Shown piece after piece: positions 1-8,063 of a stretch of 42,780 nucleotides of DNA. The notes below the pieces were generated by a model that saw only the letters and a list, made by a program, of their open reading frames with translations, was not told the DNA's origin and did no database searches. The position numbers and the translations under genes are program-made. Within the stretch, counting starts at the first letter, position 1. The number at the start of each line of letters is the position of its first letter. Source of the stretch: Bacteroides sp. UBA1317. Lineage in GTDB: Bacteria; Bacteroidota; Bacteroidia; Bacteroidales; Bacteroidaceae. The DNA lies in contig DBTL01000087.1 in the NCBI GenBank assembly GCA_002307035.1, positions 1-42,780 of the forward strand, written 5' to 3'.

Positions 1-20
1 TATAATGCGTTTTCCCTGTC

Positions 21-74
21 CACACGTGTAGTCTCTACGGTCCATGCATGTAGTCTGTAGAGACTACACGTGTG
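21..74. repeat. Large intergenic hairpin element (element A)
   Basis: Bases 21-38 (CACACGTGTAGTCTCTAC) are exactly inverted at 57-74, giving 18-bp perfect arms around an 18-base loop. The loop carries a second forward copy of TGTAGTCT (49-56), 22 bases after the first (27-34), and this copy can pair with AGACTACA at 61-68. Two mutually exclusive hairpins are therefore possible. There is no T-run at either side, so a simple intrinsic terminator is unlikely. The 22-bp offset matches the two elements near 17.6 kb and 42.7 kb although the core sequence differs. The flanking gene to the left is outside the window. Confidence 0.8.
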
Positions 75-330
75 AAGCGTAAAATAGATGCCGTTTCGTG
101 AACTTACTGCTTATGCCGCTTGCCAATAGTAGTACCATGATGAACACAAGTCAATGTGTTCTTTATTATCTTACATAAAGACAACAAGGAGAAATCGCAC
201 CTTTTAGAAAAAGCTAAAATTACTGCGGATCTTAGAGATAAATTGAACAATAAATCTCTTTCAAGTGTTTTATTAAAATAATATTAAAATTTAAAAATCA
301 CATTTAATCTCTCTTTTTAGAGCAAAATGA
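75..330 (+). other. Intergenic stretch with possible gene remnant
   Basis: No recognisable gene. One open frame from a GTG at 156 to a stop at 279-281 would encode about 41 residues, with a charged, helix-like tail (EKAKITADLRDKLNN). It could be the end of a decayed gene or chance. I see no convincing ribosome site or promoter for it. The bases just before 331 are AT-rich and supply the leader of the acyltransferase gene. Confidence 0.25.
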
Positions 331-1080
331 ATGAACTATTTACGTATGAAAAAGCTTATATCATACCCACTATCAACAATTTACTACCTACTATTCGCTT
401 GTTCGTTGCTAATATTTCATCCCATACAGTGGATATGTTTCAATCTATTTGGATACGATGCGCATAAAAAGAGTGTTGATATATTGAATTTTTTCTTGGT
501 AGCCAACACCTATATATTGGGAACAACTTATAAAGTTGAAAACCTCGATTTGCTACCACAAGGAGTTCCGTTGATTATTTCAGCCAATCACCAAAGTTTA
601 TACGATATTCCTGCGATTATATGGTTTATGCGGAAAGTACATCCCAAGTTTATAAGTAAAAAAGAATTAGCCAAAGGCATTCCCAGCATTTCATACAATC
701 TGAATCATGGAGGATCAGCGGTTATAGACCGCAAAGATCCGAAGCAGAGCCTGCCTGCCATCAAACGAATAGCCGAATATGTTGAATCGAATAAGCGATC
801 GGTGGTCATATTCCCCGAAGGCACTAGAAGTAAAACTGGTATCCCGAGGGCTTTTGCCAAAAATGGATTGAAGATATTATGCAAATATGCACCTTCAGCC
901 TACATGGTTCCGCTAACTATAAATAATTCCTGGAAAATGACAAAATGGGGATCTTTTCCTCTAGGTTTAGGAAATAAACTCACTTTTACAATCCACCCTC
1001 CTTTTGCAATAACAGGCATACCGTTTTCTGAGATTTTCGAAAGAACAGAGAAAACAGTAATAGAAAGAATAAATAGCTAA
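331..1080 (+). CDS. plsC: 1-acyl-sn-glycerol-3-phosphate acyltransferase (PlsC family)
   Basis: Transfers an acyl chain to lysophosphatidic acid to make phosphatidic acid in phospholipid synthesis at the inner membrane. Seen: the catalytic NHxxxxD block (NHQSLYD, His87 and Asp92), the FPEGTR substrate-binding block (161-166) and a hydrophobic N-terminal segment at about 12-40 that would anchor it. The 249-residue length is normal for the family. The start is uncertain: Met6 (346) gives MKKLISYPL and is equally plausible. The acyl-ACP desaturase follows 107 bases downstream on the same strand, so both may serve membrane lipid composition. Function of the family is established; the exact acyl donor is not visible here. 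Confidence 0.88.
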   Translation: MNYLRMKKLISYPLSTIYYLLFACSLLIFHPIQWICFNLFGYDAHKKSVDILNFFLVANTYILGTTYKVENLDLLPQGVPLIISANHQSLYDIPAIIWFMRKVHPKFISKKELAKGIPSISYNLNHGGSAVIDRKDPKQSLPAIKRIAEYVESNKRSVVIFPEGTRSKTGIPRAFAKNGLKILCKYAPSAYMVPLTINNSWKMTKWGSFPLGLGNKLTFTIHPPFAITGIPFSEIFERTEKTVIERINS

Positions 1081-1187
1081 CAGCAGGCAACTCTGTTTAA
1101 TAATTAGCCCAAAGCTAAAATGCCATTTTGCCGTTAGCTAGCTGATATTTTGCTCAATTTAATCATTTACAATAAAAATTACACTTA

Positions 1188-2183
1188 ATGCCAATAAAAA
1201 ATGTCCGTTTAGAAGTAATGCACTTCTTAGAACAGAATATAGACGATTTTATCAGCCAATATTTAATCCCTGTTGAGAAAATATGGCAACCTACTGATTT
1301 TCTGCCCAATTCGCAAGAAGACACTTTCTTCGAAGACATAAGAGAATTACGAGAATTGGCTAAAGAGTTACCCTATGACTTCTGGGTGGTATTGGTAGGC
1401 GATACCATTACCGAAGAAGCTTTACCAACCTACGAATCATGGTTAATGGAAGTAGAAGGAATAGATAATGTAGATGGTGAAGCTCGCAACGGTTGGTCTA
1501 AGTGGATCAGGCATTGGACAGGAGAAGAAAATCGTCATGGCGATTTACTTAACAAGTATCTCTACCTTTCGGGGAGAGTGAATATGAAGGAAATAGAACG
1601 AACAACGCAATACCTTATAAACGATGGCTTTGATATCGGCACAGGACGTGACCCATATAAAAACTTCGTTTATACCAGCTTCCAAGAACTGGCTACCTTT
1701 GTATCTCATAACGGCATAGCCGAACTGGCAAAAAAAAGTGGTAATGAAAAGTTATCACGTATTTGCAAACGCATTGCAGGGGACGAAATGAGGCATCATC
1801 ATGCATATAGCGAATTTGTAAATCGCATCTTTGAAGTAGACCCTAGCGAAATGATGTTAGCTTTCAGCTATATGATGAAGCAGAAAATCGTTATGCCAGC
1901 TCATTTTTTGCGAGAATCAGGACAAAAGATAAGTAGTGCATTCGAACAATTTTCCAATTCGGCACAACGCATCGGTGTATATACAACCACTGATTATGTA
2001 GATATTATGCAAAAGTTGATTAATAAATGGAAGATAGACAAAATACAGAACCTGACTGATGAAGCTGAGCGTGCCAGAGATTACCTGATGAAACTACCTG
2101 CGCGTATGGCAAAAATATCGGAAAGATTGATTATCCCTCCCGAACCATATATCTTTAAATGGGTGGTACCTGCAGTGAAATAG
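1188..2183 (+). CDS. Acyl-ACP desaturase (plant stearoyl-ACP desaturase family)
   Basis: Soluble di-iron enzyme that places a cis double bond in acyl-ACP using O2 and reduced ferredoxin. All six iron ligands expected from the castor enzyme spacing are present: Glu76, Glu114 and His117 in EENRH, Glu167, Glu200 and His203 in DEMRH. The Thr next to the third glutamate (Thr170, equivalent to castor Thr199) is also kept. The enzyme therefore looks intact rather than relic. Its presence in an apparently anaerobic lineage is notable, since the known reaction needs oxygen. It follows the acyltransferase gene at 331 and is closed by a strong hairpin at 2236-2276. The regiospecificity cannot be read from sequence. 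Confidence 0.88.
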   Translation: MPIKNVRLEVMHFLEQNIDDFISQYLIPVEKIWQPTDFLPNSQEDTFFEDIRELRELAKELPYDFWVVLVGDTITEEALPTYESWLMEVEGIDNVDGEARNGWSKWIRHWTGEENRHGDLLNKYLYLSGRVNMKEIERTTQYLINDGFDIGTGRDPYKNFVYTSFQELATFVSHNGIAELAKKSGNEKLSRICKRIAGDEMRHHHAYSEFVNRIFEVDPSEMMLAFSYMMKQKIVMPAHFLRESGQKISSAFEQFSNSAQRIGVYTTTDYVDIMQKLINKWKIDKIQNLTDEAERARDYLMKLPARMAKISERLIIPPEPYIFKWVVPAVK

Positions 2184-2235
2184 TTATTTCCGGTACGGCA
2201 CTTGAAGCATAACTGGAACCGAACTGTAGTCAAAA

Positions 2236-2276
2236 AAATAAGCGAGAATTTCCTTTAGAGAGATTCTCGCTTATTT
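2236..2276. terminator. Bidirectional terminator between desaturase and flavin oxidoreductase
   Basis: AAATAAGCGAGAAT (2236-2249) is exactly inverted at 2263-2276, with A-rich and T-rich flanks. It sits between two convergent genes and can serve both. Confidence 0.75.
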
Positions 2277-2298
2277 CTATGTAATAATAGTGAAAGTC

Positions 2299-3384
2299 TT
2301 ATTTTTTTCTTGAGAAAAACTCTTTTTCTTTCCACTCTTTCATTAAACCGGAAATAGTCTCTTTTACACTCATAATCTGAGTAGCCCTATAAGCATTTGC
2401 TCCGGCAAAAGCATAGCCATTATTGAAATTACCTTTGAAGGCACTGTAAAGGGCCAGCATAATACAATAAGGGCTTTTAGAGATATCGCACGTCTTGATG
2501 CAATGAAAAGGACAAGTTTTGGGTTGCTTAATCCCTTCTTTCACTTGCTGGATAAAAGAGCTGAGAATGGCTCGGCCAGGCATGCCAACCGGACTTTTAA
2601 TGATCTCAATATCTATTTCCTTAGCGTTGAGGTATTGCTCCTTAAAGGCATAAGAGGCATCACACTCATTCGTGGTGACAAATCGGGTTCCTAACTGTAC
2701 CCCTGAAGCACCAAGTTGCATCATGCGATAGATATCTGCACCCGTATAAATTCCTCCTGCCGCTATAACAGGTATCTTCTTATTGTATTTCTCCTCAAAT
2801 AACGATACTTCAGCAACTACCTGAGGGAGAATTTCTTCCAAAGAGAAGTGCTCGTCCATAATCTGATTCTCTTTGAATCCAAGGTGACCACCAGCCTTAG
2901 GGCCTTCTACAACAACAGCATCTGGTAGATAGTTATAATGACTCATCCATTTTTCGCAGATAATTCTTACCGCACGAGCAGATGATACAATAGGTACCAA
3001 TTTTGTAGTACTATCCTTTTCCAAATAGCTAGGTAAATCGAGTGGAAGACCTGCTCCGCTGAATATGAGATCTACTTTCTCTGCAATGGCTATTCTTGCC
3101 ATGTCGGCAAAGTTTGTCATAGCAACCATTACATTGACTCCGATAATTCCTTTTCCTTTTTCACGCGCTTTTCTGATCTCTTCTCTGAGGCCCAAGATAC
3201 TAGCTTCAAGAAAATTAGCAGATAGCTTATTGTATAAAAGTCCTAAACCTGCACTGGAAATGACCCCAATACCACCTTCATTAGCTACAGCCGATGCCAA
3301 GCCAGATAAAGAGACACCAACACCCATTCCACCTTGAATAATAGGGATACGAGCCTTTAGGTCTCCAATAGTCAATATTTTCAT
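2299..3384 (-). CDS. NAD(P)H-dependent flavin oxidoreductase / nitronate monooxygenase family
   Basis: FMN-binding TIM-barrel protein of the 2-nitropropane dioxygenase superfamily. Seen: glycine-rich N-terminal segment IQGGMGVGVS, GPKAGGHLGF in the middle (His as expected for the catalytic or flavin-contacting residue), the PVIAAGGI and GVQLGTRF phosphate-binding loops, and a cysteine-rich patch near the C-terminus (CPFHCIKTCDISKSPYC). The cysteine patch occurs in a subset of anaerobe members and its role is not known to me. Family members oxidise nitronates or act as enoyl reductases (FabK-like), so the substrate is open. It stands alone on the minus strand; a near-consensus -7 box lies at 3409-3416. 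Confidence 0.8.
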   Translation of the reverse strand: MKILTIGDLKARIPIIQGGMGVGVSLSGLASAVANEGGIGVISSAGLGLLYNKLSANFLEASILGLREEIRKAREKGKGIIGVNVMVAMTNFADMARIAIAEKVDLIFSGAGLPLDLPSYLEKDSTTKLVPIVSSARAVRIICEKWMSHYNYLPDAVVVEGPKAGGHLGFKENQIMDEHFSLEEILPQVVAEVSLFEEKYNKKIPVIAAGGIYTGADIYRMMQLGASGVQLGTRFVTTNECDASYAFKEQYLNAKEIDIEIIKSPVGMPGRAILSSFIQQVKEGIKQPKTCPFHCIKTCDISKSPYCIMLALYSAFKGNFNNGYAFAGANAYRATQIMSVKETISGLMKEWKEKEFFSRKK

Positions 3385-3408
3385 TTATAATATTATTAAA
3401 TACGGGTG

Positions 3409-3416
3409 TAAAGGTA
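3409..3416 (-). promoter_or_regulatory. Possible -7 box for flavin oxidoreductase
   Basis: Reads TACCTTTA on the minus strand, one base off TAnnTTTG, 25 bases before the start codon. No clear -33 element. Confidence 0.35.
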
Positions 3417-3523
3417 GTATATTATAAAGCAGAAATAGATAGAAAATAGCAATTAAAATAAGTTATAAAATTTTCTTGCTGATACTATTCTGTTTTTAGC
3501 ATGATAATCAGTCTCAATTAGTC

Positions 3524-3531
3524 TATATTTG
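3524..3531 (+). promoter_or_regulatory. -7 box for papain-like amidase gene
   Basis: TATATTTG matches the Bacteroides -7 consensus TAnnTTTG, 47 bases before the ATG at 3579. No good -33 element at the expected spacing. Confidence 0.5.
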
Positions 3532-3578
3532 TGTCCAAAATCACTTTAGTTCATTAAATATTCAATCTACTACTGCAT

Positions 3579-4205
3579 ATGAAACTATTATTCATCGCCC
3601 TCTTCTCCTTACTATATCCCGGAGCAGACCACTTCAAATTACAGAATGGCGATCTTATCTTCCAAGAGTCTTGTAATGGTAAGATTGGCAATGCCATTAA
3701 GAGTGTAACATCTAGTGCAGATAACTATAACTTTACCCATGTAGGAATGGTCTATATCAAAGAGAACGATAGCATCTATGTCATTGAAGCAACTCATCCG
3801 AAAGTGAAAATGACTCCTCTATCGGAATATCTATATCCGGCAGATGAGAAAGAGTGTTACCCCAAATCGGTTGTAGGTAGGCTGAAAAATGAATATCAGC
3901 ATTGTATCCCCAGGGCCATAGAAGAGGCGCTGCCATTAGTGGGCAAAGAGTACGATTATTGTTTTGATTTGAAAAACGACAAGTATTATTGTTCGGAATT
4001 GATATACCTTATTTTATTGAAAGCTAATGATGGAATTCCGATATTCCCTCTCAATGAAATGACTTTTAAATCAAAAACAACGAAAGAGTTTTTGCCTGAG
4101 TGGGTGGAATACTTTAAGAAATTGAATATGCCTGTTCCTGAAGGAAAACCGGGAATCAATCCGGGAGCTATGTCAAAAGCGAATGTGATAGAATTCGTTC
4201 ACTAA
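3579..4205 (+). CDS. YiiX/YebB-like permuted papain-like amidase (C92 type)
   Basis: Exported protein of 208 residues with a short hydrophobic signal segment (1-14). The order of catalytic residues is the permuted NlpC/P60 order: NGDLIF at 23-28, His54 in FTHVGMV, Glu70 in VIEATHP and Cys138 in YYCSELIY. Such proteins hydrolyse amide or thioester-like bonds, and the substrate of this one is unknown; peptidoglycan stem peptides or lipid-linked amides are both possible. It is monocistronic, facing galE. Its last bases overlap the T-run side of a minus-strand hairpin at 4204-4240. Confidence 0.75.
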   Translation: MKLLFIALFSLLYPGADHFKLQNGDLIFQESCNGKIGNAIKSVTSSADNYNFTHVGMVYIKENDSIYVIEATHPKVKMTPLSEYLYPADEKECYPKSVVGRLKNEYQHCIPRAIEEALPLVGKEYDYCFDLKNDKYYCSELIYLILLKANDGIPIFPLNEMTFKSKTTKEFLPEWVEYFKKLNMPVPEGKPGINPGAMSKANVIEFVH

Positions 4206-4240
4206 AAAAAGACGGTACCTCGATTCTCATCGCAGTACCG
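4204..4240 (-). terminator. Intrinsic terminator on minus strand, downstream of galE
   Basis: On the minus strand CGGTAC and GTACCG pair, with CGAT/ATCG extending the stem inside, followed by a run of seven T. It lies about 190 bases beyond the galE stop; the space between holds only a small 6-bp hairpin (4296-4312) and no gene. Confidence 0.65.
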
Positions 4241-4432
4241 CCACAACACAAACACAAAATAAAACACGACAAAACTACTATGCAATTAACCTGTCTATGC
4301 CATGAAGGCATAAGTGACAATTACAAATATTCGCATACACGTAATCAGTTCAGGCGACTTGCATCAATAAAACATATCTTAATTCCGTTTTGTTTACTTC
4401 AAAACCGTTAATTAATGCTAATATAAAAGTTG

Positions 4433-5467
4433 TTATTGAATACCTTTTTCACGTAGTTTAAGCTGCCAAGCCCACGCAGAGCGTAATGTGTCTTCTATAG
4501 AGGTCTCGGCTTTCCATCCAAGTTCAGTATTGGCATAATCTGGATTTGCCCAAACTTTCTCAATATCTCCTGCACGTCGACCCACAATTTGATAGTTGAG
4601 TTTCACGCCTGTAGACTGTTCAAATGCATGTATTAACTCTAAAACGGAAAGACCACGACCGGTGCCAATGTTAAAGGTCTCTACTTTTGCCTTCTGTTTT
4701 TGTTGAAGGATGCGGGCAATGGCTACAACGTGCGCTTTAGCCAAATCGACTACGTTAATAAAGTCTCTGACACACGACCCGTCGGGGGTATTATAATCAT
4801 CACCAAAAACATTCAGCTTTTCGCGGATGCCAATGGCAGTTTGAGTGAGATATGGAATAAGATTCTGAGGAACTCCATTGGGTAATTCTCCCAGTAATGC
4901 GGTTGGATGGGCTCCTATCGGATTGAAGTAACGCAAAAGGATAGCGCTGATGGGAGCTCCTGAAGTTATGGTATCGCAAATGATTTCTTCATTGATCTGT
5001 TTTGTGTTTCCGTAGGGAGATTCGGCCTTCTTGATAGGAGCTTGCTCGGTTACGGGAAGTTCATCGGGTTGGCCATAGACGGTACATGAAGAAGAGAATA
5101 CGATTCCTCCTACATGATGTTTAGGCATCAGTTCGAGAAGATTAACCAGCGAAAGTAAATTGTTGCGGTAGTAAAGCAATGGTTTCTGAACAGATTCGCC
5201 TACTGCCTTGCTGGCTGCGAAGTGAATAATGGCTTTGATGCCAACGTATTTAGCGAATAGTGCATCCATGCCTTTAAGATCTAAGCAATCGATTTGTTCG
5301 AAAACCGGACGGATACCGGACACTTTTTCGATGTTATCTACCACATCAACACTAGAGTTGGAGAGATTATCGACTATGATAACTTCGTATCCACTATTTT
5401 GTAGTTCTACCACAGTATGCGAACCGATATAGCCCGTACCACCAGTAACAAGTATTCTTTCCTTCAT
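4433..5467 (-). CDS. galE: UDP-glucose 4-epimerase
   Basis: Interconverts UDP-glucose and UDP-galactose in the Leloir pathway and supplies UDP-galactose for surface polysaccharides. Seen: the NAD-binding Rossmann motif TGGTGYIGSH (8-17), the serine cluster SSSC at 125-128, and the YxxxK catalytic pair Tyr152/Lys156 in SPYGNTK, the extended SDR arrangement. Length 344 is normal for GalE. It stands alone on the minus strand with a TATCTTTG box at 5509-5516. Epimerases acting on UDP-GlcNAc share the fold, so dual specificity is possible. Confidence 0.92.
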   Translation of the reverse strand: MKERILVTGGTGYIGSHTVVELQNSGYEVIIVDNLSNSSVDVVDNIEKVSGIRPVFEQIDCLDLKGMDALFAKYVGIKAIIHFAASKAVGESVQKPLLYYRNNLLSLVNLLELMPKHHVGGIVFSSSCTVYGQPDELPVTEQAPIKKAESPYGNTKQINEEIICDTITSGAPISAILLRYFNPIGAHPTALLGELPNGVPQNLIPYLTQTAIGIREKLNVFGDDYNTPDGSCVRDFINVVDLAKAHVVAIARILQQKQKAKVETFNIGTGRGLSVLELIHAFEQSTGVKLNYQIVGRRAGDIEKVWANPDYANTELGWKAETSIEDTLRSAWAWQLKLREKGIQ

Positions 5468-5508
5468 AATAAATATATGTATTAATCTTCGGTTATCTTT
5501 ACCAGTGG

Positions 5509-5516
5509 CAAAGATA
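5509..5516 (-). promoter_or_regulatory. -7 box for galE
   Basis: TATCTTTG on the minus strand, an exact TAnnTTTG match, 42 bases before the galE ATG. Confidence 0.5.
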
Positions 5517-5719
5517 GTAGATTATTTTTTTAATCGCCAGTTTTTCATGTATCTATATGCCTATTTTAACCGTATATTAATTCTCTTAATCCTTCAACAT
5601 TAGCATAAAAATGATTCATTCGCTATAGAGAAAAGGATGCACGCTTGATTTCAAAAGGAACAATATATAATTTTAAATAAATAAGCACTAGCGAATAGAA
5701 TAAAACGGAAATAAAAGTT

Positions 5720-5727
5720 TATTTTTG
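5720..5727 (+). promoter_or_regulatory. -7 box for map
   Basis: TATTTTTG matches TAnnTTTG, 21 bases before the ATG at 5749. No -33 TTG at the usual spacing. Confidence 0.5.
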
Positions 5728-5748
5728 TTTTAAGAAAGAATAATTAAT

Positions 5749-6606
5749 ATGATGAAAAAGCTATTGAAGGGAGGCCGATTTACTCCTGAAAACTATTCGG
5801 CAGAGATTGAAGATAAAATTCAAAAATACAGAAAACTAGGTTATAAACTCCCTCCAAGAAGGGTTATTAGAACTCCGGAACAAATTGAAGGTATTCGAGA
5901 AAGTGCCAAGATAAACACTGGTGTATTGGATTGTGTGGCTGCTAATATCCGTGAGGGTATGTCTACAGCAGAGATAGATAAGCTGGTATATGACTATACT
6001 GTGGGCCATGGGGCAATTCCTGCTCCGCTCAATTATGAAGGTTTTCCCAAAAGTGTATGTACTTCAATCAATGAAGTGGTGTGCCATGGCATTCCAAACG
6101 AGAAAGAAGTTCTGCGCAGCGGAGATATTGTGAACGTAGATGTATCGACTATCCTAAACGGATATTTTTCGGATGCATCACGCATGTTTATGATTGGCGA
6201 AGTGAGCCCCGACAAGAAAAAACTAGTAGAGGTAACCAAAGAGTGCCTGGAGATAGGAATAGCAGCAGCTCAACCCTGGGCTCGTTTAGGAGATGTAGGT
6301 GCGGCTATCCAGGAACATGCAGAGAAAAATGGCTTTAGCGTAGTGCGTGATCTTTGCGGACACGGTGTAGGAATAGAGTTTCATGAATCACCCGATGTAG
6401 AGCATTTCGGACGTAGGGGCACAGGAACAATGATTCTACCGGGCATGACTTTCACCATCGAGCCAATGATCAATATGGGAGCTTACGATGTGTTCATTAA
6501 CCAGGCCGACGGATGGACGGTTCTGACGGATGATGGGCTGCCTTCTGCACAATGGGAAAAGATGTTGCTGATTACTGAGACTGGTAATGAGATCTTGACT
6601 TATTAA
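5749..6606 (+). CDS. map: Methionine aminopeptidase, type I with N-terminal extension
   Basis: Removes the initiator methionine from nascent proteins. The five metal ligands are readable: Asp131, Asp142, His205, Glu238 and Glu270, with His113 (CHGIP) and His212 as the other active-site histidines. Residues 1-42 are an extension before the catalytic fold, containing the proline/arginine segment KLPPRR (34-39). Some type Ic enzymes have such an N-terminal arm that may touch the ribosome; that role here is inference. There are two adjacent ATG codons, so the protein may begin at residue 2. Most Bacteroides also carry a shorter map in the ribosomal operon, so this may be the second copy. Confidence 0.9.
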   Translation: MMKKLLKGGRFTPENYSAEIEDKIQKYRKLGYKLPPRRVIRTPEQIEGIRESAKINTGVLDCVAANIREGMSTAEIDKLVYDYTVGHGAIPAPLNYEGFPKSVCTSINEVVCHGIPNEKEVLRSGDIVNVDVSTILNGYFSDASRMFMIGEVSPDKKKLVEVTKECLEIGIAAAQPWARLGDVGAAIQEHAEKNGFSVVRDLCGHGVGIEFHESPDVEHFGRRGTGTMILPGMTFTIEPMINMGAYDVFINQADGWTVLTDDGLPSAQWEKMLLITETGNEILTY

Positions 6607-6610
6607 TAAA

Positions 6611-6654
6611 GTTAGGCATCAATTGAACCCTTTTAAGGCCAATTGGTGCCTAAC
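6611..6654. terminator. Hairpin after map
   Basis: GTTAGGCATCAATTG (6611-6625) pairs with CAATTGGTGCCTAAC (6640-6654), one wobble pair. No T-run follows, so it may be a weak or factor-dependent terminator, or an mRNA 3' end stabiliser. Confidence 0.5.
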
Positions 6655-6742
6655 TCCTAATAAGAGTTCTATATAAACTAGATGGGTAATAATCGGTTTC
6701 GGAAGCTCTCAAAATAATGTAATTTATCCCCTACTCTAGCTT

Positions 6743-7981
6743 ATGGAATTAGCTTTATTAGTACTAAATGCGTCTCTTCTTATTATTTTACTCATCACTT
6801 CTCTGACTAAGAGTAGCGATAAACAAACGAATCAATTGCAAGCGGCACTACGCCAACAGATGCAGGAGAATCGGGAAGAGCTCAACCGAAGTATCCGTGA
6901 GTTGCGAATGGAAGTGACTCAAACGCTGAATCAAAGTATGCAGCAGTTGCAAGATGCCATGCATAAGAACATGCTTACTACGGGAGAATTACAGCGACAA
7001 AAGTTTGATATGATGGCTCGGCAGCAGGAACAACTTATTCTGTCGACGGAGAAACGACTGGATGATATGCGGTTGATGGTAGAGGAAAAACTACAAAAAA
7101 CCTTGAATGAACGCATTGGCCAGTCGTTTGAAATAGTTCGTACCCAACTCGAGAATGTACAACGAGGACTGGGTGAAATGAAATCATTGGCTCAGGATGT
7201 TGGCGGACTGAAGAAGGTGCTGAGTAATGTAAAGATGCGGGGAACTTTCGGTGAAGTGCAACTAGGTGCTTTGCTTGAACAAATGATGAGTCCGGAACAA
7301 TATGACGCTAACGTAAAAACGAAAAAGAGTGGTACCGAATTTGTGGAATATGCCATTAAACTTCCCGGTAAAGATGATGACAATAACACGGTGTACCTGC
7401 CTATAGATGCTAAATTCCCCAAAGATATATATGAGCAATATTATGATGCTTTTGAAGCGGGTGACGCTGTCCTTATAGAATCTTCGGGCAAGCAGTTGGA
7501 AGTAACCATCAAGAAAATGGCTAAGGACATTCATGATAAATACATTGATCCTCCTTATACAACCGATTTCGCCATTTTATTTCTTCCTTTCGAAAGTATT
7601 TATGCCGAGGTCATCCGTCGCACGGCATTAGTCGAAGTATTACAACGAGAATATAAGGTTGTAGTAACCGGACCTACTACTTTGGGTGCTATACTCAACA
7701 GTTTGCAAATGGGTTTCCGCACTCTGGCTATTCAGAAGCGCACTAGTGAAGTGTGGACGATTCTTGGAGCTGTAAAAACTGAGTTTGGAAAGTTTGGCGG
7801 TTTACTCGAAAAAGTGCAAAAGAATCTTCAGAGTGCCGGTGATCAATTGGAAGAAGTGATGGGCAAACGTACACGCGCCATCGAACGAAAGTTACGACAA
7901 GTTCAGGAATTACCACATGAAGAGAGCCAAAAGATTCTTCCACTAGATGATAATGACAATATTGAGGAAGAAGAGGAATAA
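6743..7981 (+). CDS. rmuC: DNA recombination protein RmuC
   Basis: RmuC-family protein, thought to limit rearrangements at inverted repeats and resembling restriction-type nucleases in its core. Seen: an N-terminal membrane segment (about 3-20), a long glutamine- and glutamate-rich coiled coil (about 25-140), then the conserved RmuC domain (about 145-370), with GTFGEVQLGALLEQ, LPIDAKFP and LFLPFESIYAEV. The C-terminus is highly acidic. Length 412 is typical. The protein likely sits at the inner membrane facing the cytoplasm. Biochemical activity in this lineage is not established. Confidence 0.9.
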   Translation: MELALLVLNASLLIILLITSLTKSSDKQTNQLQAALRQQMQENREELNRSIRELRMEVTQTLNQSMQQLQDAMHKNMLTTGELQRQKFDMMARQQEQLILSTEKRLDDMRLMVEEKLQKTLNERIGQSFEIVRTQLENVQRGLGEMKSLAQDVGGLKKVLSNVKMRGTFGEVQLGALLEQMMSPEQYDANVKTKKSGTEFVEYAIKLPGKDDDNNTVYLPIDAKFPKDIYEQYYDAFEAGDAVLIESSGKQLEVTIKKMAKDIHDKYIDPPYTTDFAILFLPFESIYAEVIRRTALVEVLQREYKVVVTGPTTLGAILNSLQMGFRTLAIQKRTSEVWTILGAVKTEFGKFGGLLEKVQKNLQSAGDQLEEVMGKRTRAIERKLRQVQELPHEESQKILPLDDNDNIEEEEE

Positions 7982-8008
7982 AGGCAGACCCTCTTTTCAA
8001 GTAAGTGA

Positions 8009-8056
8009 AAAAGAGCCATTTTTCATTCCACAAGGTGAATTGAATATGGCTCTTTT
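8009..8056. terminator. Bidirectional terminator between rmuC and nhaA
   Basis: AAAAGAGCCAT (8009-8019) is inverted at 8046-8056 as ATGGCTCTTTT between convergent genes. Confidence 0.7.
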
Positions 8057-8063
8057 CTATTTA

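Noticed and set aside
5618..5696. Inverted repeat ATTCGCTA / TAGCGAAT upstream of map
   Set aside because: Only 8 bp separated by 63 bases; expected by chance in AT-rich intergenic DNA, and not linked to the promoter box.
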